In this document: positions 15,727 through 25,053 of the stretch, one piece after another
Layout of the letters: each line of letters begins with the position of its first letter
How positions within the stretch are numbered: the stretch's first letter is position 1
Program-made: the position numbers and the translations under genes
Notes under the pieces: model-generated
What the model was told of the DNA's origin: nothing
What the model saw: only the letters and a program-made list of their open reading frames with translations
Database searches by the model: none
Assembly (NCBI GenBank): GCA_964486555.1
Contig: CAZANP010000019.1
Location: 1-28,511, forward strand
Source: 4484-232 sp964486555
GTDB lineage: Bacteria > Thermotogota > Thermotogae > Thermotogales > Thermotogaceae
Direction: 5' to 3'
Length of the DNA stretch: 28,511 nt

Positions 15727-18339
15727 ATTTTATAACGGCTCTGATCAACATCACACCTTACCTGACGTTTTTATTGTGGTTTTCCAACATCAGATCGTAT
15801 CTAGAGATTTTACGCTTCAGCAAGAGATTTCACAGCATCCTTGTTGGTCTATTATCCGCAACGCTGGTGCTCCTGCTACTCGCGAATATAACACAAAGTT
15901 GGCTTTTTGTCTTGGCTGCTGAGGCCATATTTCTTGCCACATCCATCATACCTTTGAATTTTCTTGTAAAGGAACTACAACTCAGAGGTTTCCTGAGAAG
16001 CCTCATTTTTCCAGTCCTTTTAGCTATCTCTTCTTACTTCCTCCTGAGGAGTTTGGATTTTCTACCGATAGCATTCACACTATTCTCCATACCTTTCCTT
16101 TCTTTATCGTTGAGAACGGATCATAAACTTAGAACCCTCGCATACTTAATACCTTTGATTCCCCTTTATTGGAAATCGATATCGATTTCCATGTTGNNNN
16201 NNNNNNNNNNNNNNNNNNNNNNNNNNNNNNNNNNNNNNNNNNNNNNNNNNNNNNNNNNNNNNNNNNNNNNNNNNNNNNNNNNNNNNNNNNNNNNNNAGTC
16301 TTTCCAATTTGGAAAAAGCCTTGAAGGAAGGGATGTTCAAATCGTTCATAGTCGATGATCAGGGATGGATAGAGGGGAAAGAACAGAGGATCATACTGGA
16401 GAAGGGCAACACATGGATTGGAATAAGTCCAGAAGGAGAAGTGGCACTTTTTGTGAAAACAAAGTATGGAAATGATAAATGGAAAATACAGATAGTAAAT
16501 CCCATTCTCGAATATCCTGTGGATTACGTTTTCGTTCTGAAAGATGGAAAGGTCATGTTGACCAACTCCGAAGCCTTCCTCGGGATGGATCTATCCAGAA
16601 TTTTCGAGAAACCCTTGGAAGGAACGGTATCGTTTCTGGGAAAGGAATACTACATTTTGAGTGATGTACTGAATTTCAAAATATTAGGAAGAATAAATGT
16701 TTTAATACTCTATGAGTCCCCAAGCACGCTTCCAATCGTACTTGGAAACGTGGGAATTTGGATTGTTAACGTACTCGTGCTTTTAGGAGCCCTCGGTGTT
16801 TTCTCCCTGCTGAACAGGAGATGGGTAGCTTTTCTGGAAAGAGTTGTGGATGAAAGAACCAAGGAGTTGATGTCCGCTAATGAAGAATTATCCTCTATGA
16901 ATCAGGAACTCATAGCAACGAACGAAGAATTGGAGGCATCTTATGAAACAATCTTATCACTTAACGAGCGTATTGAAAGAATCCTGGAAATACTGAACAA
17001 AGTGGATATATCTAAAGATCCTCGACCAGTTATTAGAGAGATATTTGAAGAGACCATGAACGCTATGGAGGGTAAGATTGAAGGTTTTAAGATTCTTGAA
17101 GGAGATGAAGAAATAATCCAATTCGGTGAAAGGGACCCAAAGATAACGTACGATCAAGATATGGGAAAAGGTAGAAAACTGATCTTTGGTGCCAATAGAC
17201 CCTTTAAGTTGGATGATAACGAGAGACGTTTTTTGACATCCATGATAAACTTCGTATCGTTTCTGCTGAAATCTAGAGATTATTATCTGGATCTCAAGCA
17301 GTCTATGGAAGCTTCCAGAAGGATGATGGAGGTGTTGAACAACGTTCTGAAAGAGACAAAACTGGAAAATCTTGTCTCTTTGACACTCGAGAATCTCTTC
17401 GCTGTATTCGATGATACATGCCTCACGGCTCTTGCGATAATGGAAGACGAATCTGCCAGAATATGGTATATGGACAATTCCATGAAGCTTCATGAAACGG
17501 TCCTTGATGAAGGTATAATTAAGTTCTCGTTGAAGACGGAGAAAGAATATCTTGCGAACGATGTAGAAAAGGATGATATATTCTACGATGTTACTGGTGA
17601 GACGAGATCCGCTGTTTCCATACCGGTGGTTCTAGAAGGTAAAAAAATGGCGATATCTATCGAGAGAATAACAAGGAATGCTTTCAAAGAGAGTGATCTG
17701 GATTTTCTGAGGATATTTTCAAGATTGGTGGCGTTGAGTATCATGAAAACGGATCTTTACCTAGAATTGAAGAAAACTTATTTCCAAACAGTTGAAGCGC
17801 TGGTGTACGCCGTTGAACTGAAGGATCCATACACTCGAGGTCACAGCAGAAGAGTAGCGGATTATTCCATAAGAATAGGAGAGGAGTTAGGGTTTTCTAA
17901 AGAAGAATTAGAAGACCTTGAACTCGCAGCTCTTCTACACGATATAGGAAAAATAGGTGTAAAAGGAGCAATTTTGAATAAACCGACAAAACTCAGTACC
18001 AAAGAATTCGAAGAGGTTAAAAAACATCCTGTACTTGGCGAACAACTAGTAAGTAAGGTTGAAAGATTACGACGTATTGCGAAGATAATAAGACATCATC
18101 ACGAAAGGTACGGTGGGGGAGGTTATCCTGATGGTCTAAAAGGTGAAGAAATACCGTTGGAAGCCAGAATAATAGCCATAGTGGATGCTTACGATGCTAT
18201 GACCAGCGATAGACCATATAGAAAAGCCCTCTCTAAGGAAGAAGCCCTCAGGATAATTGAAGAGAACGAGGGTTTACAATGGGATCCAAATCTTGTTCCG
18301 ATAGCTATCAGGATATTAAAAGAGATTGGCAAGGGGTGA
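15723..18339 (+). CDS. Multi-domain membrane sensor with C-terminal HD-GYP phosphodiesterase (split by assembly gap)
   Basis: Before the gap 158 codons encode about six membrane helices. After the gap an open frame gives an approximately 140-residue region that looks extracytoplasmic, a membrane helix (near 16740-16820), a coiled coil rich in NEEL repeats (16850-16990), a region with a GAF-like domain (about 17340-17750), and an HD-GYP domain (17790-18330). HD is in LLHDIGKIGV (H codon at 17938), then HHHERYGGGGYPDGL and DAYDAMTSDRPYR, so the metal site for c-di-GMP hydrolysis looks intact. The two pieces are out of frame by the placeholder N count, but no start, stop or binding site suggests two genes. 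Start ATG 15723 has GGAGGTT 8 nt upstream. Confidence 0.8.
16197..16296. other. Assembly gap (100 N) inside the HD-GYP sensor gene
   Basis: Exactly 100 N. Flanking frames do not agree across 100 nt, so the true length is not 100. The missing piece should encode part of the extracytoplasmic sensor region. Confidence 0.97.
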
Positions 18340-19256
18340 TGAGATTGAAAAAAGTAATCGTTCTGGGGAAAATAAATATCGATGTGTTCTATTACGTTGA
18401 TGACGTGAAGGTAGGAGGAAATCATGTTACCCAAAATACCCTCCTCGCACTTGGAGGAAAGGGAGCGAACATATCCGTAGCGCTCGCCAGACTGGGAGTT
18501 CCTGCTGGTATCATAGGGGCTGTTGGTGAAGATATATTCGGGGAAATGGCCTTGAAAGAGTTGGAAAAAAACGGTGTGGACATTTCGAGAGTTATAAAGG
18601 TAAAAGGAAAAACGGGATTCACAACTGTTATTGTGGATTCAAAAGGAGAGAACACGATGTTCAATTTCCTTGGGGCCAACGCTCATTTCTCTCCAGAACA
18701 CATAGATTGGACCTTCATAGACGAGTACGATATCCTAGTTGCACAGGCTGGTGTCCCCTCCGATACTTTTCTAGAAATAGTTTCTATGGCTAAGAGAAGT
18801 GGTATGACGGTTTTCGTTGATACTTCCTATCCATCCGAGATACCTGAGGAAGCGTACAGTTACATGGATTACATATCTCCCAATCTCAGAGAGCTTGCGG
18901 GGATAACGGGATTAAACGATCCCTTGAAAGGTGCAAGGAAGTTAATAAACAAAGGCGTTGAAACCGTCATCGTTAAGATGGGGAAAGAGGGAGTTTTGAT
19001 CGTTGATGAAAAAAGCTCTGAACGGATTAAAGCTCTGGATGTTGATGCTGTGGATACAACGGGAGCAGGTGATGCGTTCGATGCTGGCTTTATATTGGGG
19101 AAAATAAAGGGGCTATCGGATGAGGAAAGTGTGAGCCTTGGAAACGCATGTGCTGCCATATCTGTAACTAAAAAAGGGGCCTCCACCTCATCGCCATCGA
19201 TAGAAGAACTCAAGAATTTTATAAAGGAAAGAGAGTTGAATGTGAAAGGTTTATGA
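18339..19256 (+). CDS. PfkB/ribokinase-family sugar kinase
   Basis: 305 residues from ATG 18339, which overlaps the HD-GYP stop as TGATG. A TTG at 18345 has better spacing from AGGGG and is an equally fair start. Family signatures: the N-terminal substrate motif LGGKGANISVALARLG (GGKGAN at 39-44) and the C-terminal ATP/anion-hole motif DTTGAGDAFDAGF (239 onward, catalytic base D245). The GINID-like KINIDVFYYVDD opening is typical. It phosphorylates a small sugar or nucleoside in the cytoplasm; ribokinase and fructokinase are candidates, and I cannot tell which. Position between a sensor and a permease gene suggests it belongs to the same ligand pathway. Confidence 0.88.
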   Translation: MRLKKVIVLGKINIDVFYYVDDVKVGGNHVTQNTLLALGGKGANISVALARLGVPAGIIGAVGEDIFGEMALKELEKNGVDISRVIKVKGKTGFTTVIVDSKGENTMFNFLGANAHFSPEHIDWTFIDEYDILVAQAGVPSDTFLEIVSMAKRSGMTVFVDTSYPSEIPEEAYSYMDYISPNLRELAGITGLNDPLKGARKLINKGVETVIVKMGKEGVLIVDEKSSERIKALDVDAVDTTGAGDAFDAGFILGKIKGLSDEESVSLGNACAAISVTKKGASTSSPSIEELKNFIKERELNVKGL

Positions 19257-19272
19257 TCCGGGAGGAAATCAC

Positions 19273-21849
19273 GTGATACTGAAACTCTCTTTCAGAAATT
19301 TTCTGAAGAATCTGAAACTTTCAATATTTCTCATAATAGGTACGATGATATCCTCCGCTTTGATAGTTGGTGCATTATCCGTCAATGATTCTATAAAAAT
19401 GTGGAATGAGAGAAAGATAACGGAGAACTTCGGAGTGGCTGATGCAAGGATCGTACGGCGAGGAGGGTTACCATTTCAACAACTCCCGATACCAGAGTAC
19501 GTGGTATCCAATGTTATGAAAAAAGATTTCATCAGCAAAATCTTGCCAGCTAAAGAAACCCTGGGAAGAGTTGAGAAAAGCGGTATGTTCATGGATTGCC
19601 TGGTTCTAGGTGTGTCTCCTGAAAAGCTATCTGATTTTCTGGGAAAGGAAATTGCCTTGGATAAGAAAGAAGCGATTGTTTCGAAATCTCTGAGTGAAAA
19701 AATGAATCTGCATGTGGGGGATGTGTTCAAAATACACCTTCCTTTCGGTAATCTGAGTTTAGTCGTTGGTATGATCGGAGAAAAAGGATTCCTCAACTAT
19801 AGAGGTTTTGGTGGTGAAACATCAGGCTCTATTTTCCTAGATGAGAATCTTTTGAAGATGATGGGACCTAACGTTCTCTACGTTTCATACAACGTCGAGA
19901 TAGAAAAACATCCAATTGTCTCAAAGGAATTGGAAAGTTACGATCTCAAAGTGATGAACATGAAATATGAACTACTGAACTCTCCAGGAAACCAGGTTCT
20001 AGGTTACGTTCTTTTGGCTTTCAGTTTCTTCTCCATAATGTCCTCCGTGTTGATAGTCTACATATTCTATTCCAGTTTTTCATTTGAGAGGATGAGAACA
20101 TTAGCCACCTTAAAGGTTTTAGGTTTCACCAGGAGAGGTCTAACGAACGTACTTCTTTTGGAGGGACTCCTCTATCTCATTGTTTCATCGATGTTGGGAT
20201 CGATCCTGGGTATCGCTATTGGAAAAGAACTGCTTGTTATGATAAAAAAATCAATAAGTTCATTCCTGGAAGGTACCATGATACATGTGGATGATATACC
20301 GTATACGATATCCTCCAAAACTTTTATCACAGGATTTTCTGTGGGAATATTCCTACCTTTCTTAATACTGCTTTTCTTCTCCTCAAAACTTGCGAAAAAA
20401 CCTGCTGTTCACTTCTTGAGAGAGATGTTCACAGAAACAGAAAACACTATGGGGAAGAGATCTGTAAGCATCATACTGATGATCATCGGTGTTTTCCTTC
20501 TTTTTCTGAAGAAAGATTACTTGGTGATACTTGGAATCTCCTTGATCTCTCTGGGACTAGCTTCTATCTTCAAACTTCTATCCTTACCACTGGCACTGTT
20601 CCTGATATTTTTCTCAATTTACACGAACGCAAGCGGGGTTTACGATTTGCTTTCAAAAGGGGCTTCTTTCTTCATAGCCTCCTTTTTACTCGCTACAGGA
20701 CTCATTCCCATATTCAGAAATTTCTCAAAGAAACGTTCTTCTGTAACGACTCTTGTCGGACTTTCGTATGTGGAGCGATTCCCGAAGAAATCGTATATGA
20801 TGGGGTTTATCTTCGGTATCGTAATTCTCCTGATGACTCTCATGTACACCATTCCATACAATATAACGAATTTTGTGGATGATCGATTGAAAGAAGGTCT
20901 ATTTGGCTACGATTTCATGGTTTTTAAAAACCCGTTGAAGTTGTTGGACACAAGGGATCCACCAGTTGCAGAGGGGTTAAAGAAGGTTTCCAGAGTTGAG
21001 GTAACTCAATTCGTGTGGAAAGGTAAAAGGATGATCGTTGCCTTCGTGGATGATAACTTTCTGAGAGATTCTATAATACCGGTTGAGAGAGAAAAAACCT
21101 GGCGGGAGAAACTCAAAGAACCTGGTACGATTTTAATCGGTTTGTATCGGGAAACTCCCATTCCTGATAGAATGTTTGGAACACTGGAGTCATTCCCATT
21201 TGGGAAAAAACTTTTCACAAGATTCAAGGTAATAGGAAGTTACATGATAAAGGATGTTCTAGTCCCTGTAGATTTAGTTTCGCACATCGAAAATCTGCCA
21301 GAGGGTATTCGGGGAGTGAAGGTTCTTTTGGGGAAGATTGAAGATCCAAGAATAGTTGATAAACTTAAGAACACCTACATGGCTTCCTTCGATTTTCCCA
21401 TATACGTTAAAGAGGAATTTTTGAAAATTCATCGAGGGATTGAAAATGCTATATTCATATCCTTGTACATACTTTACTTTGGAATAATCAGCGGATTGAC
21501 AGCACTTGTGATATTTACCATAAGATCTGTGATGTCGAGGAAGAGAATCATAGGTATTCTGAAATCCATGGGAGTGGATTCCAAGAGGATATTTTTCATA
21601 TTTCTCCTTGAGAATCTCACTCTTGTGATATTGGGTATAAGTGTTGGACTCCTGTCAGGTTATCTGGAATCATCAGAAGTTATGAGATACATATTCAACC
21701 TTCTGGGATCTGGAAGATTTTCATTCCCCATATTTAAAATCCTGCTGATGGTAATGTCTGTACTCTTCCTTGCTTTCATAGCCGTCGGCCTTCCTTCCTT
21801 CATAGCCTCTAGATACTCTCCTTCCGAGAATCTAAGGGAAATTGAATGA
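19273..21849 (+). CDS. FtsX/MacB-like ABC permease (ATPase not adjacent)
   Basis: 858 residues from GTG 19273, with GGGAGGAA 6-8 nt upstream. Architecture: helix at 16-38, a MacB-like extracytoplasmic domain (about 40-235) with EAIVSKSLSEKMNLHVGDVF, an FtsX block of helices (about 238-370), four or more further helices (395-530), a second external domain (about 535-720), and a final FtsX helix triplet (730-850). This is the two-FtsX-domain form seen in LolCDE/MacB-type (type VII) systems that move lipoproteins, peptides or envelope signals rather than import. Such permeases need a partner ATPase; none is adjacent, since the next gene encodes SufC. It begins 16 nt after the sugar kinase, so is probably co-transcribed. 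Substrate unknown. Confidence 0.85.
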   Translation: MILKLSFRNFLKNLKLSIFLIIGTMISSALIVGALSVNDSIKMWNERKITENFGVADARIVRRGGLPFQQLPIPEYVVSNVMKKDFISKILPAKETLGRVEKSGMFMDCLVLGVSPEKLSDFLGKEIALDKKEAIVSKSLSEKMNLHVGDVFKIHLPFGNLSLVVGMIGEKGFLNYRGFGGETSGSIFLDENLLKMMGPNVLYVSYNVEIEKHPIVSKELESYDLKVMNMKYELLNSPGNQVLGYVLLAFSFFSIMSSVLIVYIFYSSFSFERMRTLATLKVLGFTRRGLTNVLLLEGLLYLIVSSMLGSILGIAIGKELLVMIKKSISSFLEGTMIHVDDIPYTISSKTFITGFSVGIFLPFLILLFFSSKLAKKPAVHFLREMFTETENTMGKRSVSIILMIIGVFLLFLKKDYLVILGISLISLGLASIFKLLSLPLALFLIFFSIYTNASGVYDLLSKGASFFIASFLLATGLIPIFRNFSKKRSSVTTLVGLSYVERFPKKSYMMGFIFGIVILLMTLMYTIPYNITNFVDDRLKEGLFGYDFMVFKNPLKLLDTRDPPVAEGLKKVSRVEVTQFVWKGKRMIVAFVDDNFLRDSIIPVEREKTWREKLKEPGTILIGLYRETPIPDRMFGTLESFPFGKKLFTRFKVIGSYMIKDVLVPVDLVSHIENLPEGIRGVKVLLGKIEDPRIVDKLKNTYMASFDFPIYVKEEFLKIHRGIENAIFISLYILYFGIISGLTALVIFTIRSVMSRKRIIGILKSMGVDSKRIFFIFLLENLTLVILGISVGLLSGYLESSEVMRYIFNLLGSGRFSFPIFKILLMVMSVLFLAFIAVGLPSFIASRYSPSENLREIE

Positions 21850-21879
21850 AAAACTTAGAATCATGAAATTAAAAAGTAA

Positions 21880-21908
21880 TAGTCACCGAGAATAATTTGG
21901 TGTATAAT
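21880..21908 (+). promoter_or_regulatory. Promoter of the suf operon with overlapping imperfect dyad
   Basis: TATAAT (21903-21908) with TAGTCA 17 nt upstream (21880-21885), about 40 nt before sufC. An imperfect dyad CACC...GGTG (21884-21902) fills the spacer and could be a regulator site, for example for an Rrf2/IscR-like protein. The dyad does not match a box I know. Confidence 0.5.
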
Positions 21909-21948
21909 TTTAATTAGGATAAACTTATAAATCTTGGGGAGGGATTGG

Positions 21949-22520
21949 ATGTTACTGGATATAAAAAATCTAAAGGCTAGAACAAGAGAGAGTAAAAAAG
22001 AGATCTTAAAAGGTGTGGATCTCAAGATCGACTCTGGTGAGATACATGTGATAATGGGGCCTAATGGATCGGGGAAGTCAACCCTTGCCAACGTCATCAT
22101 GGGGAATCCAAAATATGAAGTCACAGAAGGTGAGATACTCCTCGAGGGGAATTCCATAATGGATCTCTCGACAGATAAGAGAGCAAAACTTGGTATATTT
22201 TTGGCGTTTCAAAACCCATTGGAGATACCAGGAGTCAAATTTTCACAATTTTTAGTATCATCCTACAGAAATCTACATGGAGAAGATAAAACTATATTCG
22301 AATTGAACGAGGAGATTGAAAAACTCGCTCACAGGGTTTCCCTCGATGAGAACCATCTCGGTCGTTACATAAATGTGGGATTTTCTGGCGGTGAAAAAAA
22401 GAAAGGTGAGATCCTGCAAGCCAGATTTTTAAAACCGAAATTGGTGATACTGGATGAAATAGATTCAGGTTTGGATGTAGATTCTGTCAAGACGGTCTCT
22501 TCAATGATCGAGGAAATGGC
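21949..22520 (+). CDS. sufC: Fe-S assembly ATPase SufC (3' end in gap)
   Basis: The first 190 codons of SufC, the ABC-type ATPase of the SufBCD scaffold. Walker A MGPNGSGKST, the SufC-type AFQNPLEIPGV Q-loop region, signature FSGGEKKKGEILQ and Walker B LVILDEIDSGLD are present. The start is ATG at 21949 with GGGGAGGG 6 nt upstream; a TTG at 21934 would sit at the binding site and is less likely. The H-loop and about 55 C-terminal residues are missing into the N run. It uses ATP hydrolysis to drive conformational change in SufB-SufD during cluster assembly in the cytoplasm. First gene of sufCBDSU. Confidence 0.95.
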
Positions 22521-22620
22521 NNNNNNNNNNNNNNNNNNNNNNNNNNNNNNNNNNNNNNNNNNNNNNNNNNNNNNNNNNNNNNNNNNNNNNNNNNNNNNNN
22601 NNNNNNNNNNNNNNNNNNNN
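22521..22620. other. Assembly gap (100 N) across the sufC-sufB junction
   Basis: Exactly 100 N. SufC normally has about 240-250 residues, so at least about 165 nt should be missing; the N run is a placeholder shorter than the real gap. Confidence 0.97.
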
Positions 22621-23864
22621 TGAAGTCTTTACAGATATTCAACGAGATTCACGAACCCCGGTTCGGCGTGGATGTTTCCAACCTGGACATGAGCAGAATT
22701 GTAGCTTACATAAAGCCAGAGGCATTGAAAGCCACCTCCTGGGAAGATGTTCCCGGTGAAATAAAAGAGGTTTTTGAAAAACTGGGAATACCTGAGGCGG
22801 AAAGAAAAGCTTTGTCAGGCGTTGGGGCTCAATACGATTCGGAGATAGTTTACAGGAATATACAAAGGAAGATGGAAAAACTCGGGGTGATATTCCTCGA
22901 TATGGAGAGTGCTGTCAGAAAATATCCTGACCTTGTGAGGAGATACTTCATGAAACTCGTTCCTCCAACGGATCATAAATACGCTGCCTTACACGGGGCG
23001 ATTTGGAGTGGGGGAACGTTCCTTTATGTTCCGGCGAACGTGAAAATCCCCATGCCCCTTCAAGCGTATTTCCTAATGAGCAGCCCAGGTATGGGGCAAT
23101 TCGAACATACGATCATCGTGGCTGAGGAAGGTAGTGAGGTGACGTTTATAGAAGGATGTTCCGCTCCACGCTACAACATTCTCAATCTCCATGCCGGGAT
23201 GGTTGAGATATACGTTAAAAGGGGAGCAAAAGTCAAATACATGACCATTCAAAACTGGAGTAAGAACACCTACAACCTGAACACCAAAAGGGCCTTAGTG
23301 GAAGAGGGAGGTTTCATGTCATGGGTTTCTGGCTCTTTCGGAAGTGGTAAAACCATGCTCTATCCCACAACAATCTTGAAAGGAAAAGGAGCATCTTCCG
23401 AGAGTATCTCCATAACCTATGCCGGTGAGAAACAACATTTAGATACTGGCTCGAAAATGATACATTTGGCTCCACACACAAGCTCCGTGATACAAGCCAG
23501 GAGTATAAGTATGAAAGGTGGTTGGACATTTTACAGAGGCCTTTTGAAGATAGGGGAGAAAGCAGAGAAAAGCAAAGCGACTGTGAGCTGTACTGCTTTG
23601 ATGCTGGATAATGAGTCCAAGAGTGACACCCTTCCCATAATGGAGATACACAATGGTGAGGTCGATGTCGGACATGAAGCAAGGGTTGGTCGAATAAGTG
23701 AGGAGCAGATTTTCTACTTGATGACCAGAGGGTTGAGTGAATCGGAAGCCAGAAGCTTTATCGTTAAAGGGTTCATAGAGCCGGTGGTGAAAGAACTTCC
23801 TTTAGAATACGCTGTTGAGCTTTACAAGCTCATAGAGATGGAGATAGAAAGCAGTATAGGTTGA
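22620..23864 (+). CDS. sufB: Fe-S cluster assembly scaffold SufB
   Basis: The frame is open from the gap edge to the stop at 23862. The first codon touching sequence is nTG followed by AAGTCTTTACAG, so an ATG at 22620-22622 giving a 414-residue protein is likely, though a start inside the gap cannot be excluded. The sequence has SufB blocks: TDHKYAALHGAIWSGGTFLY, EEGSEVTFIEGCSAPRY, HAGMVEIYVKRGAKVKYMT, and a C-terminal DVGHEARVGRISEEQIFYLM and SRGLSESEA-like region. It is a right-handed beta-helix scaffold on which clusters form together with SufC and SufD. It lacks some of the N-terminal length of E. coli SufB (495 residues), as expected for the short forms of anaerobes. sufD follows within 20 nt. 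Confidence 0.93.
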   Translation, partial: XKSLQIFNEIHEPRFGVDVSNLDMSRIVAYIKPEALKATSWEDVPGEIKEVFEKLGIPEAERKALSGVGAQYDSEIVYRNIQRKMEKLGVIFLDMESAVRKYPDLVRRYFMKLVPPTDHKYAALHGAIWSGGTFLYVPANVKIPMPLQAYFLMSSPGMGQFEHTIIVAEEGSEVTFIEGCSAPRYNILNLHAGMVEIYVKRGAKVKYMTIQNWSKNTYNLNTKRALVEEGGFMSWVSGSFGSGKTMLYPTTILKGKGASSESISITYAGEKQHLDTGSKMIHLAPHTSSVIQARSISMKGGWTFYRGLLKIGEKAEKSKATVSCTALMLDNESKSDTLPIMEIHNGEVDVGHEARVGRISEEQIFYLMTRGLSESEARSFIVKGFIEPVVKELPLEYAVELYKLIEMEIESSIG

Positions 23865-23877
23865 GGTGGTGAGCAAA

Positions 23878-25053
23878 ATGGAAAAGGCAATAATACTTGA
23901 GCATGATTCCGAAAAAATGATGCTATGGGAAACTCCCCGTGTTTTTCTCAAAAAAGATTTTGAAGAAGATGAGTTAAGGAAAGTTCTGAAGCTTTCCAGA
24001 AACTCTTTGATCTCGAACTGGAGGAAGAAGCGTTTTGAGGAATATAAAAAACTTGGCTTCCCCGTTTGGAAAAGAGTAGATTTTAAAGATTTCGTTCTAC
24101 CTGAATACAGCGTAACTGAAGATTTGGGAACAATTGAAGATTTGGATAAAAAGGGATATCAAATTCTGGAAGACATAGATTTTGAAGGACCTGATAGGAA
24201 ATTAGTACTCTTATCAGATGTTTTTTTCAACAAGGGATTTTATATCTCAGTTGAGAATGAGAGAAAAGAGTACTTCGTGGAAATACCAGAAAATGATGTG
24301 GTTATAGAAAACAACGTTGTAAGTATCTCTGAAGGATTTTTGAAATTGATACGCTTTTTCAAATCCGAAAACTCTTCGTTCAGGAATTCCGTTACACGTG
24401 TTCTCGCCGAAGAGAATTCCAAGGTTGTGTTGATCACGTTGAACTTCTTGTCTTCTAACTCTACAAACATTGAAAGTTTGTTCGTAGACGTGAAAAACAA
24501 CGTCGATCTTGAAATATACGATTTGAATTTCTGCGGTAAAAGGAGCATTTCTCATGTATTCGTTCGATTCCTGGGTGATGATTCAAAAGTGAAGATATTC
24601 TCCTATTCCCTCCAGCGAAACAAGAATGTATCCGATCTATTCTATGGTATGAGATTCTACGGGAAGAATAATGAGGGTTTGATATCAGGAAAAAGTGCTG
24701 TGAAGAATGAGGGAAAAGTAGTAATGAGAGGAGTACTGGACATCAGAAAAGGTGCAAAAGATACTGTAGCCAGAGAACAAGCAGATTTCTTACTCCTTTC
24801 AAAAAGGGCGATGGGGGATGCCATACCCAGCATTTTCGTTGACGAAAATGAGGTCACAGCATCTCACGGAGTGACCTTTGGAAAAATAGATGAAGAGAGT
24901 ATATACTACATGATGACAAGAGGATTTACAGAGGAAGAAGCAAGAAAATTTCTTATCTTTGGCTTCTTCAATGATTTGTTAGAGAAAATACACTTGGAGG
25001 AGAATTTGGGGGATGAACTCAAAAGCTCTTTACAGAGATTTTCCAATACTTGA
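23878..25053 (+). CDS. sufD: Fe-S cluster assembly protein SufD
   Basis: 391 residues. The N-terminal helical part (about 1-70) contains the SRNSLISNWRKKRFEEYKKLGFP segment typical of SufD. The middle is a diverged beta-helix, and the C-terminus has the conserved core with ASHGVTFGKIDEESIYYMMTRGFTEEEARKFLIFGF shared by SufB and SufD; the His in SHG is a known cluster-assembly residue in SufD. I start it at ATG 23878, 9 nt after GAGGTG; two GTGs at 23866 and 23869 lie on the binding site. It forms the SufBC2D complex and is implicated in iron entry. The end overlaps sufS by 41 nt, unusually long. Confidence 0.92.
   Translation: MEKAIILEHDSEKMMLWETPRVFLKKDFEEDELRKVLKLSRNSLISNWRKKRFEEYKKLGFPVWKRVDFKDFVLPEYSVTEDLGTIEDLDKKGYQILEDIDFEGPDRKLVLLSDVFFNKGFYISVENERKEYFVEIPENDVVIENNVVSISEGFLKLIRFFKSENSSFRNSVTRVLAEENSKVVLITLNFLSSNSTNIESLFVDVKNNVDLEIYDLNFCGKRSISHVFVRFLGDDSKVKIFSYSLQRNKNVSDLFYGMRFYGKNNEGLISGKSAVKNEGKVVMRGVLDIRKGAKDTVAREQADFLLLSKRAMGDAIPSIFVDENEVTASHGVTFGKIDEESIYYMMTRGFTEEEARKFLIFGFFNDLLEKIHLEENLGDELKSSLQRFSNT

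Noticed and set aside
15719..15922. Plus-strand frame starting ATGAATGAA at 15719
   Set aside because: Short, polar and out of frame with the membrane-helix-rich coding sequence that starts at 15723.
16957..17493. 178-codon minus-strand frame
   Set aside because: Shadow of the HD-GYP sensor gene; no initiation signal.
16201..22620. N runs as biological low-complexity sequence
   Set aside because: Both are exactly 100 N, the standard placeholder for unknown-length scaffold gaps.
22668..22670. GTG as the sufB start
   Set aside because: The frame is open back to the gap with SufB-like sequence, and an nTG at the gap edge is a better start; no SD precedes 22668.
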